Source: Acetatifactor muris (lineage in GTDB: Bacteria; Bacillota; Clostridia; Lachnospirales; Lachnospiraceae). Taken from it: a DNA stretch of 64,000 nt. The first letter of the stretch is position 1. Every line of letters begins with the position of its first letter. Of this stretch, positions 32,890-41,380 are shown piece by piece. The position numbers and the translations under genes are program-made. The notes beneath the pieces were generated by a model. It was not told where the DNA came from. It did not search any database and worked only from the letters and a program-made list of their open reading frames with translations. The stretch covers positions 1 to 64,000 of the forward strand of contig NZ_JANJZD010000025.1 of the NCBI RefSeq assembly GCF_024623325.1, written 5' to 3'.

Positions 32890-34980
32890 ATGAACGAAGA
32901 AACAATCAACAACACTGCAGTGGAACATGAATATGGTGCAGACCAGATCCAGATTCTGGAAGGACTGGAAGCGGTTAGAAAGCGTCCGGGAATGTATATA
33001 GGAACGACTGCCAGCAGAGGTCTTCATCATCTGGTGTATGAGATTGTGGATAATTCAGTAGATGAGGCACTGGCCGGATTCTGTGATACTATTGATGTAA
33101 GAATAAATGAAGATAATTCTGTAACTGTTATTGATAATGGACGGGGAATTCCTGTAGGCATCAATCAGAAGGCAGGCATTCCTGCGGTAGAGGTGGTATT
33201 TACTGTTCTGCACGCCGGAGGAAAGTTCGGCGGAGGCGGTTATAAGGTGTCTGGAGGTCTGCATGGTGTGGGAGCATCTGTGGTAAACGCTCTCTCTGAA
33301 TGGCTGGAAGTGGAAATCCGTCAGGAGGGAAAGGTTTACAGGCAGCGTTATGAGCGGGGAAATGTATGTTATCCCTTAAAAGTTATCGGAACCTGCGGAG
33401 AAGAAGAAACGGGAAGTAAAATCACATTTTTGCCGGACAAGACTATTTTCACGGAAACTACGATTTTTGACTTTGATTTACTGAAAATAAGGCTTCGCGA
33501 GATGGCTTTTCTGACCAAAGGTCTGAGAATTATACTGAGGGATGGAAGATCAGAAGCAGAAACTCTTCAGGAACATGAGAACAGCCAGATCAATGAATTG
33601 TTAAAAAGAGCGGAAGAAGATCGAAAAGAAGAGCAGGAAGCCGGGGAAAGCGGATCCGGAGAAGAAAAAAGGGAAGAGAATATAAAAGTAAAGAAGGAGA
33701 AGAAAGCAGAATTTTACTATGAGGGCGGAATCAGGGAATTCGTATCTTATCTGAACAGAAGCAAGGCTCCTCTTTATGAGAATATCCTTTACTTTGAAGG
33801 ACAGAGAAACGGTGTGTATGTGGAGGTTTCCTTCCAGCATAATGATTCCTTTAATGAAAGTGTATTCAGTTTTGTGAATAATATCAACACACCTGAAGGC
33901 GGAACACATTTACAGGGATTCAGAAACGCTCTTACGAAGACTTTCAATGATTACGCAAGGAATGCAAAGCTTTTAAAGGAGAACGAGCCCAATCTTTCAG
34001 GGGAAGATATCAGGGAAGGACTCACTGCCATAATCAGTGTGAAGATAGAAGATCCTCAGTTTGAAGGACAGACAAAGCAAAAGCTGGGAAACAGTGAAGC
34101 CAGAGGTGCTGTGGATGGAGTTGTCAGTGAACAGCTTACTTATTTCCTGGAACAGAATCCCATGCTGGCAAAATCTATCTGTGAGAAATCTATTCTTGCT
34201 CAGAGAGCAAGGGAGGCCGCCCGCAAGGCAAGGGATCTGACCAGAAGGAAGACTGCTCTGGACGGAATGGCCCTGCCCGGCAAGCTGGCGGATTGTTCCG
34301 ATAAGGATCCGAAAAACTGTGAAATCTATATTGTGGAAGGTGATTCCGCAGGGGGAAGTGCGAAGACAGCCAGGTCTCGTGCAACACAGGCCATATTACC
34401 TCTGAGGGGGAAGATTCTGAATGTGGAGAAGGCCAGACTGGATAAAATTTATTCCAATGCGGAAATCAGGGCAATGATTACAGCTTTCGGCACAGGCATT
34501 CATGACGATTTCAATATCGAAAAGCTTCGTTATGACAAAATTATACTGATGACGGATGCAGATGTGGACGGAGCTCATATCAGCACTTTACTTCTCACTT
34601 TTATTTATCGTTTTATGCCTGATCTGATTAAAGAGGGCCATGTGTATCTGGCAAAGCCTCCTCTGTATAAGCTGGAAAAGAATAAAAAGGTGTGGTACGC
34701 ATACAGTGACGAAGAACTGGACGAAATTCTGAAGGAAGTGGGCAGAGACCAGAATAATAAAATACAGCGTTATAAGGGATTGGGAGAAATGGATGCAGAG
34801 CAGCTCTGGGAGACAACCATGGACCCGGCCAGGAGAATTCTTCTGCGCGTGAACTATAATGAGGAGATGGAATCTGAGCTGGATCTTACTTTTACCACAC
34901 TTATGGGAGATAAGGTAGAACCCAGACGGGAGTTTATCGAGGAAAATGCAAAGTTTGTGAAGAATCTGGATATCAAATGA
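32890..34980 (+). CDS. gyrB: DNA gyrase subunit B
   Basis: 696 residues. ATPase half of gyrase: YIVDNSVDEALAG, ATP lid region AGGKFGGGGYKVSGGLHGVGASVVNALS, TOPRIM region VEGDSAGGSAK with the metal site DADVDGAHI, and C-terminal RYKGLGEMDAEQLWETTMDP. Usual length in this group is about 635-640. The difference is a charged, low-complexity insert at about residues 217-272 (rich in Glu, Lys and Arg) between the two folds of the ATPase region. AAAGGA lies before the ATG. Confidence 0.97.
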   Translation: MNEETINNTAVEHEYGADQIQILEGLEAVRKRPGMYIGTTASRGLHHLVYEIVDNSVDEALAGFCDTIDVRINEDNSVTVIDNGRGIPVGINQKAGIPAVEVVFTVLHAGGKFGGGGYKVSGGLHGVGASVVNALSEWLEVEIRQEGKVYRQRYERGNVCYPLKVIGTCGEEETGSKITFLPDKTIFTETTIFDFDLLKIRLREMAFLTKGLRIILRDGRSEAETLQEHENSQINELLKRAEEDRKEEQEAGESGSGEEKREENIKVKKEKKAEFYYEGGIREFVSYLNRSKAPLYENILYFEGQRNGVYVEVSFQHNDSFNESVFSFVNNINTPEGGTHLQGFRNALTKTFNDYARNAKLLKENEPNLSGEDIREGLTAIISVKIEDPQFEGQTKQKLGNSEARGAVDGVVSEQLTYFLEQNPMLAKSICEKSILAQRAREAARKARDLTRRKTALDGMALPGKLADCSDKDPKNCEIYIVEGDSAGGSAKTARSRATQAILPLRGKILNVEKARLDKIYSNAEIRAMITAFGTGIHDDFNIEKLRYDKIILMTDADVDGAHISTLLLTFIYRFMPDLIKEGHVYLAKPPLYKLEKNKKVWYAYSDEELDEILKEVGRDQNNKIQRYKGLGEMDAEQLWETTMDPARRILLRVNYNEEMESELDLTFTTLMGDKVEPRREFIEENAKFVKNLDIK

Positions 34981-35075
34981 CACTTTTTGAGCTTGAGAGT
35001 AAGGAACTGTCCGGAAATAATTTGATTACACAGGTTATTTCACGGCAGTTCCTGTGACAATGAAAGAGGAACAGA

Positions 35076-37652
35076 ATGAAAGATGATATTTTTGATAATA
35101 ACCCGGAGATTGACAAGATTCATGAAGTAGATTTAAAAGAGAAAATGGAATCCTTTTACATCGATTATTCTATGAGTGTCATTGCTTCCAGGGCGCTTCC
35201 GGATGTCAGAGATGGTTTGAAGCCTGTTCAGCGCAGGGTGCTTTATTCCATGATTGAGCTGAACAATGGTCCGGATAAGCCTCATCGTAAAAGTGCACGT
35301 ATTGTCGGTGATACAATGGGTAAATACCATCCCCACGGAGACAGTTCCATTTATGGGGCTCTGGTTAATATGGCACAGGAATGGTCCACAAGGTATCCGC
35401 TGGTGGACGGACATGGGAATTTCGGTTCCATGGATGGGGACGGTGCGGCTGCCATGCGTTATACAGAGGCAAGACTTTCTAAAATTTCCATGGAGCTGCT
35501 GGCTGATATCAACAAAGATACAGTGAATTTTTCACCAAACTTTGATGATACGGAGAAAGAACCGGATGTACTTCCCAGCCGTTATCCGAATCTGCTGGTA
35601 AATGGTACCACAGGGATTGCAGTTGGTATGGCTACCAATATACCGCCTCATAATCTTCGTGAAATAGTAAGTGCTATTGTGAAAATCATAGATAACAGGG
35701 TAAATGAGAACAGGGAGACTTCTATCGAAGAAATTCTTTCTATTGTGAAAGCGCCTGATTTTCCTACAGGAGGTCTCATTCTGGGGACAAGAGGCTGTAA
35801 TGAGGCCTACAGAACGGGAAGAGGCAAAATTATAGTCCGTGCCGTGACCAATATAGAAACGCTTCCCAACGGTAAAAGCCAGATTGTTGCAACTGAACTG
35901 CCTTACATGGTCAATAAGGCAAATATGATTATCAAGATTGCAGAGCTGGTAAAGCTGAAGAAGATTGACGGGATCACAGATATACGCGACGAATCCAACA
36001 GAGAAGGTATCAGAGTGGTCATTGAACTCCGCAAGGATGCCAACGCCAACGTAATACTGAATCAATTATATAAACATACGCAGCTCCAGGACACCTTTGG
36101 TGTCATTTTGCTGGCTCTGGTGGATCAGCAGCCGAAAATAATGAATCTTCCTGATATGTTGAAATATTATCTGATTCATCAGGAGGATGTAGTCACAAGA
36201 AGAACCAGGTATGATCTGAATAAAGCGGAAGAAAGAGATCATATTTTACAGGGATTGTTAAAAGCGCTTGATTTCATTGATGAAGTCATATCCATTATCC
36301 GCAGCAGCCGAAATACACAGATTGCAAAAGAAAGACTGATGGAGAGATTTGAACTTTCTGACCCGCAGGCACAGGCCATTGTGGATATGAGGCTGAGAGC
36401 TCTCACTGGTCTGGAAAGAGAAAAGCTGGAGAATGAACATGAGGAGCTTCAGAAAAGGATAAAGGAATTGAAGACGATTCTGGCTGATAAAAAACTTCTG
36501 TTGGGTGTTATCAAGAAAGAAATTATGGAGATTTCTGAGAAATTCGGAGATGACAGACGTAGTAAAATCAGCTATGATGATTCTGATATATCTGTGGAGG
36601 ATTTAATTCCAAACGAAAATACAGTGATTGCTCTGACTTCTCTGGGATATATCAAGAGAATGACAGTGGATAATTTTAAATCTCAGAACAGAGGCGGAAA
36701 AGGAATTAAGGGTATGCAGACCATCGACAGTGATTTTATAGAAGATCTGTTGATGACCACCACGCATCATTATCTGAATTTCTTCACCAGTCTGGGACGG
36801 GTGTACCGTTTGAAGGCTTATGAGATTCCGGAGGCAGGAAGAACAGCCAGAGGGACGGCGATAGTTAACCTGCTGCAGCTGGCACCGGAAGAGAAAATCA
36901 CGGCAATGATTCCCATTAAGGAGTATGACAGTGAGAAGAATCTCTTCATGGTCACGAAGAAGGGAATCGTAAAGAAGACTTCCATGATGGAATTTATGAA
37001 TATTCGGAAAAAGGGTCTGACGGCGATAAATCTCAGAAGTGATGATGAGCTGATTGAAGTCAAGGTTACGGATAAGGACAGCGAAATTTTCCTGGTGACC
37101 AAACAGGGAATCTGCATTCGCTTTAAGGAGACAGATGTAAGATCCACAGGCAGAAGTTCCATGGGTGTAATCGGTATGAATTTATCCGATGAAGATGAAA
37201 TTATCGGCATGCAGCTTCAGAGCCAGGGTGATTCTCTTTTGATTGTATCCGAAAACGGACTGGGAAAACGTACCTACCTGAATGAGTTTACTGTTCAGAA
37301 TCGCGGCGGTAAGGGAATTAAATGTTATAAAGTCACAGAAAAAACAGGAAATGTGGTAGGCGTCAAGGCTGTGACTGATGAAAACGAAATTATGATGATC
37401 AGTACGGAAGGCATTATTATCCAGCTCAGGATGCAGGACATTTCTACTTTGGGACGAGTTACTTCCGGTGTGAAGATGATTGATATGGAAGAAGGCGTTA
37501 AGATAGCGCAGATAGCCAAAGTCAGGGAAAAAGTATCCGACGGAGAGCAGGAATTTGATGACCCGGAAGATGCCATGAAAGAGATTGAAGAAGAAGAGAT
37601 ACAGGAAAGTGAAAATGTAATAAAAGGAACAGAAGAAAATCAGGAAACATAA
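35076..37652 (+). CDS. gyrA: DNA gyrase subunit A
   Basis: 858 residues. DNA-cutting Tyr at about residue 129 in AAMRYTEARLSKIS. The quinolone-determining region reads HPHGDSSIYGALVNMAQ (Ser then Ser-Ile), the sensitive-type sequence. The C-terminal beta-pinwheel carries a GyrA box QNRGGKGIKG and a second QNRGGKGIKC, so this is true gyrase rather than topoisomerase IV. The tail after ~815 is acidic (DDPEDAMKEIEEEEIQES), as in other gyrases where it tunes supercoiling. Followed by a bidirectional terminator. Confidence 0.97.
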   Translation: MKDDIFDNNPEIDKIHEVDLKEKMESFYIDYSMSVIASRALPDVRDGLKPVQRRVLYSMIELNNGPDKPHRKSARIVGDTMGKYHPHGDSSIYGALVNMAQEWSTRYPLVDGHGNFGSMDGDGAAAMRYTEARLSKISMELLADINKDTVNFSPNFDDTEKEPDVLPSRYPNLLVNGTTGIAVGMATNIPPHNLREIVSAIVKIIDNRVNENRETSIEEILSIVKAPDFPTGGLILGTRGCNEAYRTGRGKIIVRAVTNIETLPNGKSQIVATELPYMVNKANMIIKIAELVKLKKIDGITDIRDESNREGIRVVIELRKDANANVILNQLYKHTQLQDTFGVILLALVDQQPKIMNLPDMLKYYLIHQEDVVTRRTRYDLNKAEERDHILQGLLKALDFIDEVISIIRSSRNTQIAKERLMERFELSDPQAQAIVDMRLRALTGLEREKLENEHEELQKRIKELKTILADKKLLLGVIKKEIMEISEKFGDDRRSKISYDDSDISVEDLIPNENTVIALTSLGYIKRMTVDNFKSQNRGGKGIKGMQTIDSDFIEDLLMTTTHHYLNFFTSLGRVYRLKAYEIPEAGRTARGTAIVNLLQLAPEEKITAMIPIKEYDSEKNLFMVTKKGIVKKTSMMEFMNIRKKGLTAINLRSDDELIEVKVTDKDSEIFLVTKQGICIRFKETDVRSTGRSSMGVIGMNLSDEDEIIGMQLQSQGDSLLIVSENGLGKRTYLNEFTVQNRGGKGIKCYKVTEKTGNVVGVKAVTDENEIMMISTEGIIIQLRMQDISTLGRVTSGVKMIDMEEGVKIAQIAKVREKVSDGEQEFDDPEDAMKEIEEEEIQESENVIKGTEENQET

Positions 37653-37659
37653 AGTAATA

Positions 37660-37696
37660 AAAAGAGCTGTAACACTGACCGTGTCGCAGCTCTTTT
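37660..37696. terminator. Bidirectional terminator between gyrA and the pRiA4b-like gene
   Basis: AAAAGAGCTG (37660-37669) pairs with CAGCTCTTTT (37687-37696), with an inner ACAC/GTGT extension. A-run and T-run flank it, so it can stop both gyrA and the convergent gene. Confidence 0.9.
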
Positions 37697-37711
37697 GTCA
37701 CCTTTTTGTAT

Positions 37712-39190
37712 TTATTTGGATACCGGAGCATCTCCTTTACTTTTTATGACAATCGTTTTTTTGATATCTGTGTCTGTAACCTGAAGTACTTTACACTGAA
37801 ATTTCCACTCGTTCCTGAAATCAAAAAGATATTTAAACTGTTTGCCCTTGGATAATCCGATCTGGCTTAATCTGTAATCATAAGTAGAAGGAAACTCAGG
37901 GTAGGGAGGATTTGCCAGATAACAGTTTTCATTGCTCCATATTTTATTGTCCATAAAAAATCCATGTTCATGGTCTTCTTCTTTTAATTCAAATGCATTC
38001 AGAATAGACGTATGAAGATCTGATAATCTGCTGTTGCCTGAAATCTGAATATGTCGGTAACAGCCGGAACCAAGGGAAACACTGATAATATAGGACTGTC
38101 TCACAGAAATAGGAGTCACTTTATCTTCCTGTGGTTTCTCCTGCTCCGGTATTCCGAATCGATCCCAGAAGGTAAGTTCTGCTTCCTCCAGGACTTTTAA
38201 TTCTTTCTCAAAACTGAGAGAAATCTTCAACTTTTTACATATATCTTCTGCAAAGGCATAAGTGCGTTCATCCCGGACTTTAATCTCTTTGGGACATAAT
38301 TCATGCTGCAGAAAAGAATCTATAAAATTGTCAATCAGATGATCAGGGTTTTCTTCATAATGAGATACCGGCGATATGGAGAGAAAATAATCAGTAGCAC
38401 TTTCTATTGCAATTAAAACAACAGGATAATTGGGGATTTCTTCCGGACTATTTTGAACAGGTTGAGGAAAACGGATAATTTCACATTCCCATATGCCGAC
38501 TTTCTTTTGTTTCTTTAATTTGGCAACGGCAATATCATTGGTGGCTTTTGGAGAGGGATACGATGGAGAAATTTTTTCAGGTACAGGTATTTCTTCTGTT
38601 ATATATTTTCCCCCCTTCAATTTCAGAGATACAACCGTATCAGGATCATCATAAATCTGTGTCATTCCCAGAGTATAATTCATGTCATTTATGAGAATAT
38701 CCGCCAGTGCCATGGAAGCTGAAAAGGCTTCACAGAGGTACTCCTGCTCCTGTTCGGTCAGAAATAAGACAGGTATACAATTAGTGGTATATTTAATAAA
38801 CTGAGGATATGCGTTCTTTCCGGAGAGCCGTATATCATGAGAAGCAGTATAATTTTTGATTTCTTCCTGCTCTTCTTCTGTGAGCTGATTTTTACCGACA
38901 AAAAGACATTTAATACATTCCTGCTGAATCAGAGCTTCCTGAAATTTAAAGGGAGAAAAAGAATCTGTCAGTATTTTGTCCAACTCTGTAATGGTGCGGA
39001 GGCAATTGAAACCTTTATCTCCCAGATAAATGGTGAGGCAGCTGCGTCCGTTTACGGAATTGGTAATGTTAATATAACCTGTGTTACCATCGGAAAATTT
39101 TACCGCAAAAACATGTACATTCAATATGATATTCCAAACTTTTTTCTTTTTGAATTTAAATGCCATGGAATATAATTTATCAGAAATCAT
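37712..39190 (-). CDS. pRiA4b ORF-3-like domain protein
   Basis: 492 residues, cytoplasmic. The C-terminal ~130 residues match the plasmid pRiA4b ORF-3-like domain: SYIISVSLGSGCYRHIQISGNSRLSDLHTSILNAFELKEEDHEHGFFMDNKIW, then YDYRLSQIGLSKGKQFKYLFDFRNEWKFQCKV. The N-terminal ~330 residues form a second, less-known region often seen fused to it in Firmicutes. Function unknown. It stands alone, convergent with gyrA and downstream of the type III methyltransferase on the same strand (99 bp apart). Confidence 0.8.
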   Translation of the reverse strand: MISDKLYSMAFKFKKKKVWNIILNVHVFAVKFSDGNTGYINITNSVNGRSCLTIYLGDKGFNCLRTITELDKILTDSFSPFKFQEALIQQECIKCLFVGKNQLTEEEQEEIKNYTASHDIRLSGKNAYPQFIKYTTNCIPVLFLTEQEQEYLCEAFSASMALADILINDMNYTLGMTQIYDDPDTVVSLKLKGGKYITEEIPVPEKISPSYPSPKATNDIAVAKLKKQKKVGIWECEIIRFPQPVQNSPEEIPNYPVVLIAIESATDYFLSISPVSHYEENPDHLIDNFIDSFLQHELCPKEIKVRDERTYAFAEDICKKLKISLSFEKELKVLEEAELTFWDRFGIPEQEKPQEDKVTPISVRQSYIISVSLGSGCYRHIQISGNSRLSDLHTSILNAFELKEEDHEHGFFMDNKIWSNENCYLANPPYPEFPSTYDYRLSQIGLSKGKQFKYLFDFRNEWKFQCKVLQVTDTDIKKTIVIKSKGDAPVSK

Positions 39191-39289
39191 AATATTTTAC
39201 CTTTCGTGTATATTTTTTTTATCATATCACAAAACAGTAAAGAAAGTCCATGTTTATTTGTAAAACTTCGTCAAATGCATTATATTTAT

Positions 39290-41167
39290 TTAAATAATTT
39301 TGATTTTTGTTTCAGGTGAAATTATTCTGAAAATTTCTGCTACATTTATTTTGACCGGACTGGATAAAAAGCTCAAGTCCCGAAATACAGCCCGGCCAGG
39401 TTTCCTTTCGGCTATTTCAGTAATGATGTTTTCCGGTATATCCTCATCAAAACAGGCAATCATATCTCCATCATTGTAAATATGAATATGAGAATTTCCC
39501 CACATTTCACTGCGCAGAGGCATGGAAAGAAGCAGTCCCCATTCCAGAAGACAGCCGAATATCAGATCGAGATCATTCCGGTCTGACTTAATATTTGATT
39601 CCATGAGAGACAGAATATTCTGTTCATATTCATCTGCACTGTAATAAATATCAGTCATATTGCTGTCAGCCAGCCTGAAAACACGAAAACCTGTATCCTG
39701 GTTCTGAACCGTATCAGAGTATTCTTTTTTCAGTTTTGCCCCGGAACGGCGAATACGTTCCTTCCCCAGTTCACAGATAGATTCATATCCTGTCTGGAAG
39801 GCAGTGGAATTCTCAGAAGGCTTTTCCGGAATCTGCACCATGATAAATTTTCGATGTCCATTGCTTTTGAAATTATATTCCATAACTGCCTGAGCGGTTG
39901 TTCCGGAGCCGGAGAAGAAATCCAGAACGATATCATTTTCCTCTGTGGAAATCTGCAGCAGCCTGTATAAAAGCTTTACCGGCTTTGTATAGTCAAACAG
40001 TCCGTTGACATCAAAGAGAGCATCCATATTTTTCTTGGCCGTGGAAGTATCTCCGGCAAATTTCCTTGTGAATAACGTAGTTGGAACGAGTCCGTCATTT
40101 ACGTCACAGAGATAGCGCTTCATCATAGGCATGGAATCCCCGTTTCCCCAGATGACTGCATTTTCACTGACAAGCCGGTTCCAGGTGTCTTCGCTGAAAG
40201 CCCAGTATCTGTCCTTTGGTCTGCTGATAATTGTACCATCCGGTTTTGTAATCTGATAATCCGCACTATAATAATTATGAGCAGTTATGGGGTCTGCCTT
40301 CCAGGGACCCTTTGGGTCATTGTCAGGATTGCCGTAAGCATCCGTATTTTCTCTGGGCAGCAGGTGAATTCGAAATCCATCCCCGTCTCCGGCATTTTCT
40401 CTCTTTTTTTTGGCATAACACAGAATATATTCATGAGAGCCGGAAAAATTAATGGCAGAATTTTTCCGGGTGTGAACTTTTTCCCATACAATCTGAGCTA
40501 TAAAATTGCGCTCTCCGAATATTTCATCACAGATAAAACGCAGAGCCGCCACCTCATGATCATCAATGCTGATAAAAATGACACCATCCTTTGTCAGCAG
40601 ATTTCTCGCCAGCATCAGCCGGGAATAAATCATGCTGCACCAGTCTGAATGAAACCGTCCGTTGTAATCCGTATTTTTAAACAGAGAACGATTCTGTTCA
40701 TCAAATTTTTCCGTGAGTTCATTGTATTTATCTGCATTTTGAGCAAAGTTGTCCTGATAAATAAAGTCATTGCCGGTATTGTAAGGCGGATCAATATAAA
40801 TCATTTTCACTTTTTCAAGATAGCTTTCCTGAAGAAGCTTTAATACATCCAGATTGTCTCCCTCAATATAGATATTTTCAGTGGTATTCCAGTCTACACT
40901 TTCGTCGGGACATGGACGCAGCGTCTTCCTAACAGGTTTACAGGCTTCGGCAATGGCTGCTTTTTTTCCAACCCAGGTGAACTCATAGACTTCATTGCCT
41001 TCCTGCAATTCATCGGAAAAAAGCTGTCTGAAACGTTCAAAATTTACAGTTTTTATCATTTTACCGTCTTTTCCCATGCATTCAGTAATACATTCTGGAA
41101 AAAGCGCCTCAAGTTGATTTATATTTTGCTGAAAAATATCCACTGACTCCATTCTCATTTTGTCCAT
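39290..41167 (-). CDS. Type III-type DNA adenine methyltransferase (Mod), no Res beside it
   Basis: 625 residues, normal for type III Mod. N6-adenine methyltransferase of the beta class: target motif VKMIYIDPPYNTGNDFIYQDNFAQ near residue 125 comes first, SAM motif DIVLDFFSGSGTTAQAVMEYN near residue 410 after. DDHEVAALRFICDEIFGERNFIAQIVWE is also typical of Mod. The central variable part (about 230-370) would set the recognised DNA sequence. No helicase/nuclease Res gene is within reach on either side (pRiA4b-like gene downstream, lysS divergent upstream), so it acts either as a solitary methylase or with a distant partner. No simple repeat suggestive of phase variation was seen in the gene. 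Confidence 0.88.
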   Translation of the reverse strand: MDKMRMESVDIFQQNINQLEALFPECITECMGKDGKMIKTVNFERFRQLFSDELQEGNEVYEFTWVGKKAAIAEACKPVRKTLRPCPDESVDWNTTENIYIEGDNLDVLKLLQESYLEKVKMIYIDPPYNTGNDFIYQDNFAQNADKYNELTEKFDEQNRSLFKNTDYNGRFHSDWCSMIYSRLMLARNLLTKDGVIFISIDDHEVAALRFICDEIFGERNFIAQIVWEKVHTRKNSAINFSGSHEYILCYAKKKRENAGDGDGFRIHLLPRENTDAYGNPDNDPKGPWKADPITAHNYYSADYQITKPDGTIISRPKDRYWAFSEDTWNRLVSENAVIWGNGDSMPMMKRYLCDVNDGLVPTTLFTRKFAGDTSTAKKNMDALFDVNGLFDYTKPVKLLYRLLQISTEENDIVLDFFSGSGTTAQAVMEYNFKSNGHRKFIMVQIPEKPSENSTAFQTGYESICELGKERIRRSGAKLKKEYSDTVQNQDTGFRVFRLADSNMTDIYYSADEYEQNILSLMESNIKSDRNDLDLIFGCLLEWGLLLSMPLRSEMWGNSHIHIYNDGDMIACFDEDIPENIITEIAERKPGRAVFRDLSFLSSPVKINVAEIFRIISPETKIKII

Positions 41168-41300
41168 ATGAAACTGACTCCGTTTTGGTTATACTTTATG
41201 TGAGGAATATTTGTAACTATTCAGCATTGTACAACATCCGAAGCAGTGAATGCAAGCGCAATATCAGGGAAATAAACATGAGAAAAGCCTGTTCCGACAA

Positions 41301-41329
41301 TTGACTTTAAGTTAGGCGTACTGTATAAT
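41301..41329 (+). promoter_or_regulatory. Promoter of the class I lysyl-tRNA synthetase gene
   Basis: TTGACT (41301-41306), 17-bp spacer, TATAAT (41324-41329). The leader is only about 45 nt, too short for a T-box, so tRNA-dependent control is unlikely. Confidence 0.8.
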
Positions 41330-41380
41330 GCAGGAAGCAGCCCAAAATGGCCGCAGGTTACAGAAAGGACAGGATTACAA

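Noticed and set aside
33601..33909. 102-codon minus-strand frame inside gyrB
   Set aside because: Antisense shadow produced by the low-complexity Glu/Lys stretch of gyrB.
41168..41380. T-box riboswitch ahead of lysS
   Set aside because: The promoter at 41301-41329 leaves a leader of only about 45 nt and no T-box sequence is visible.
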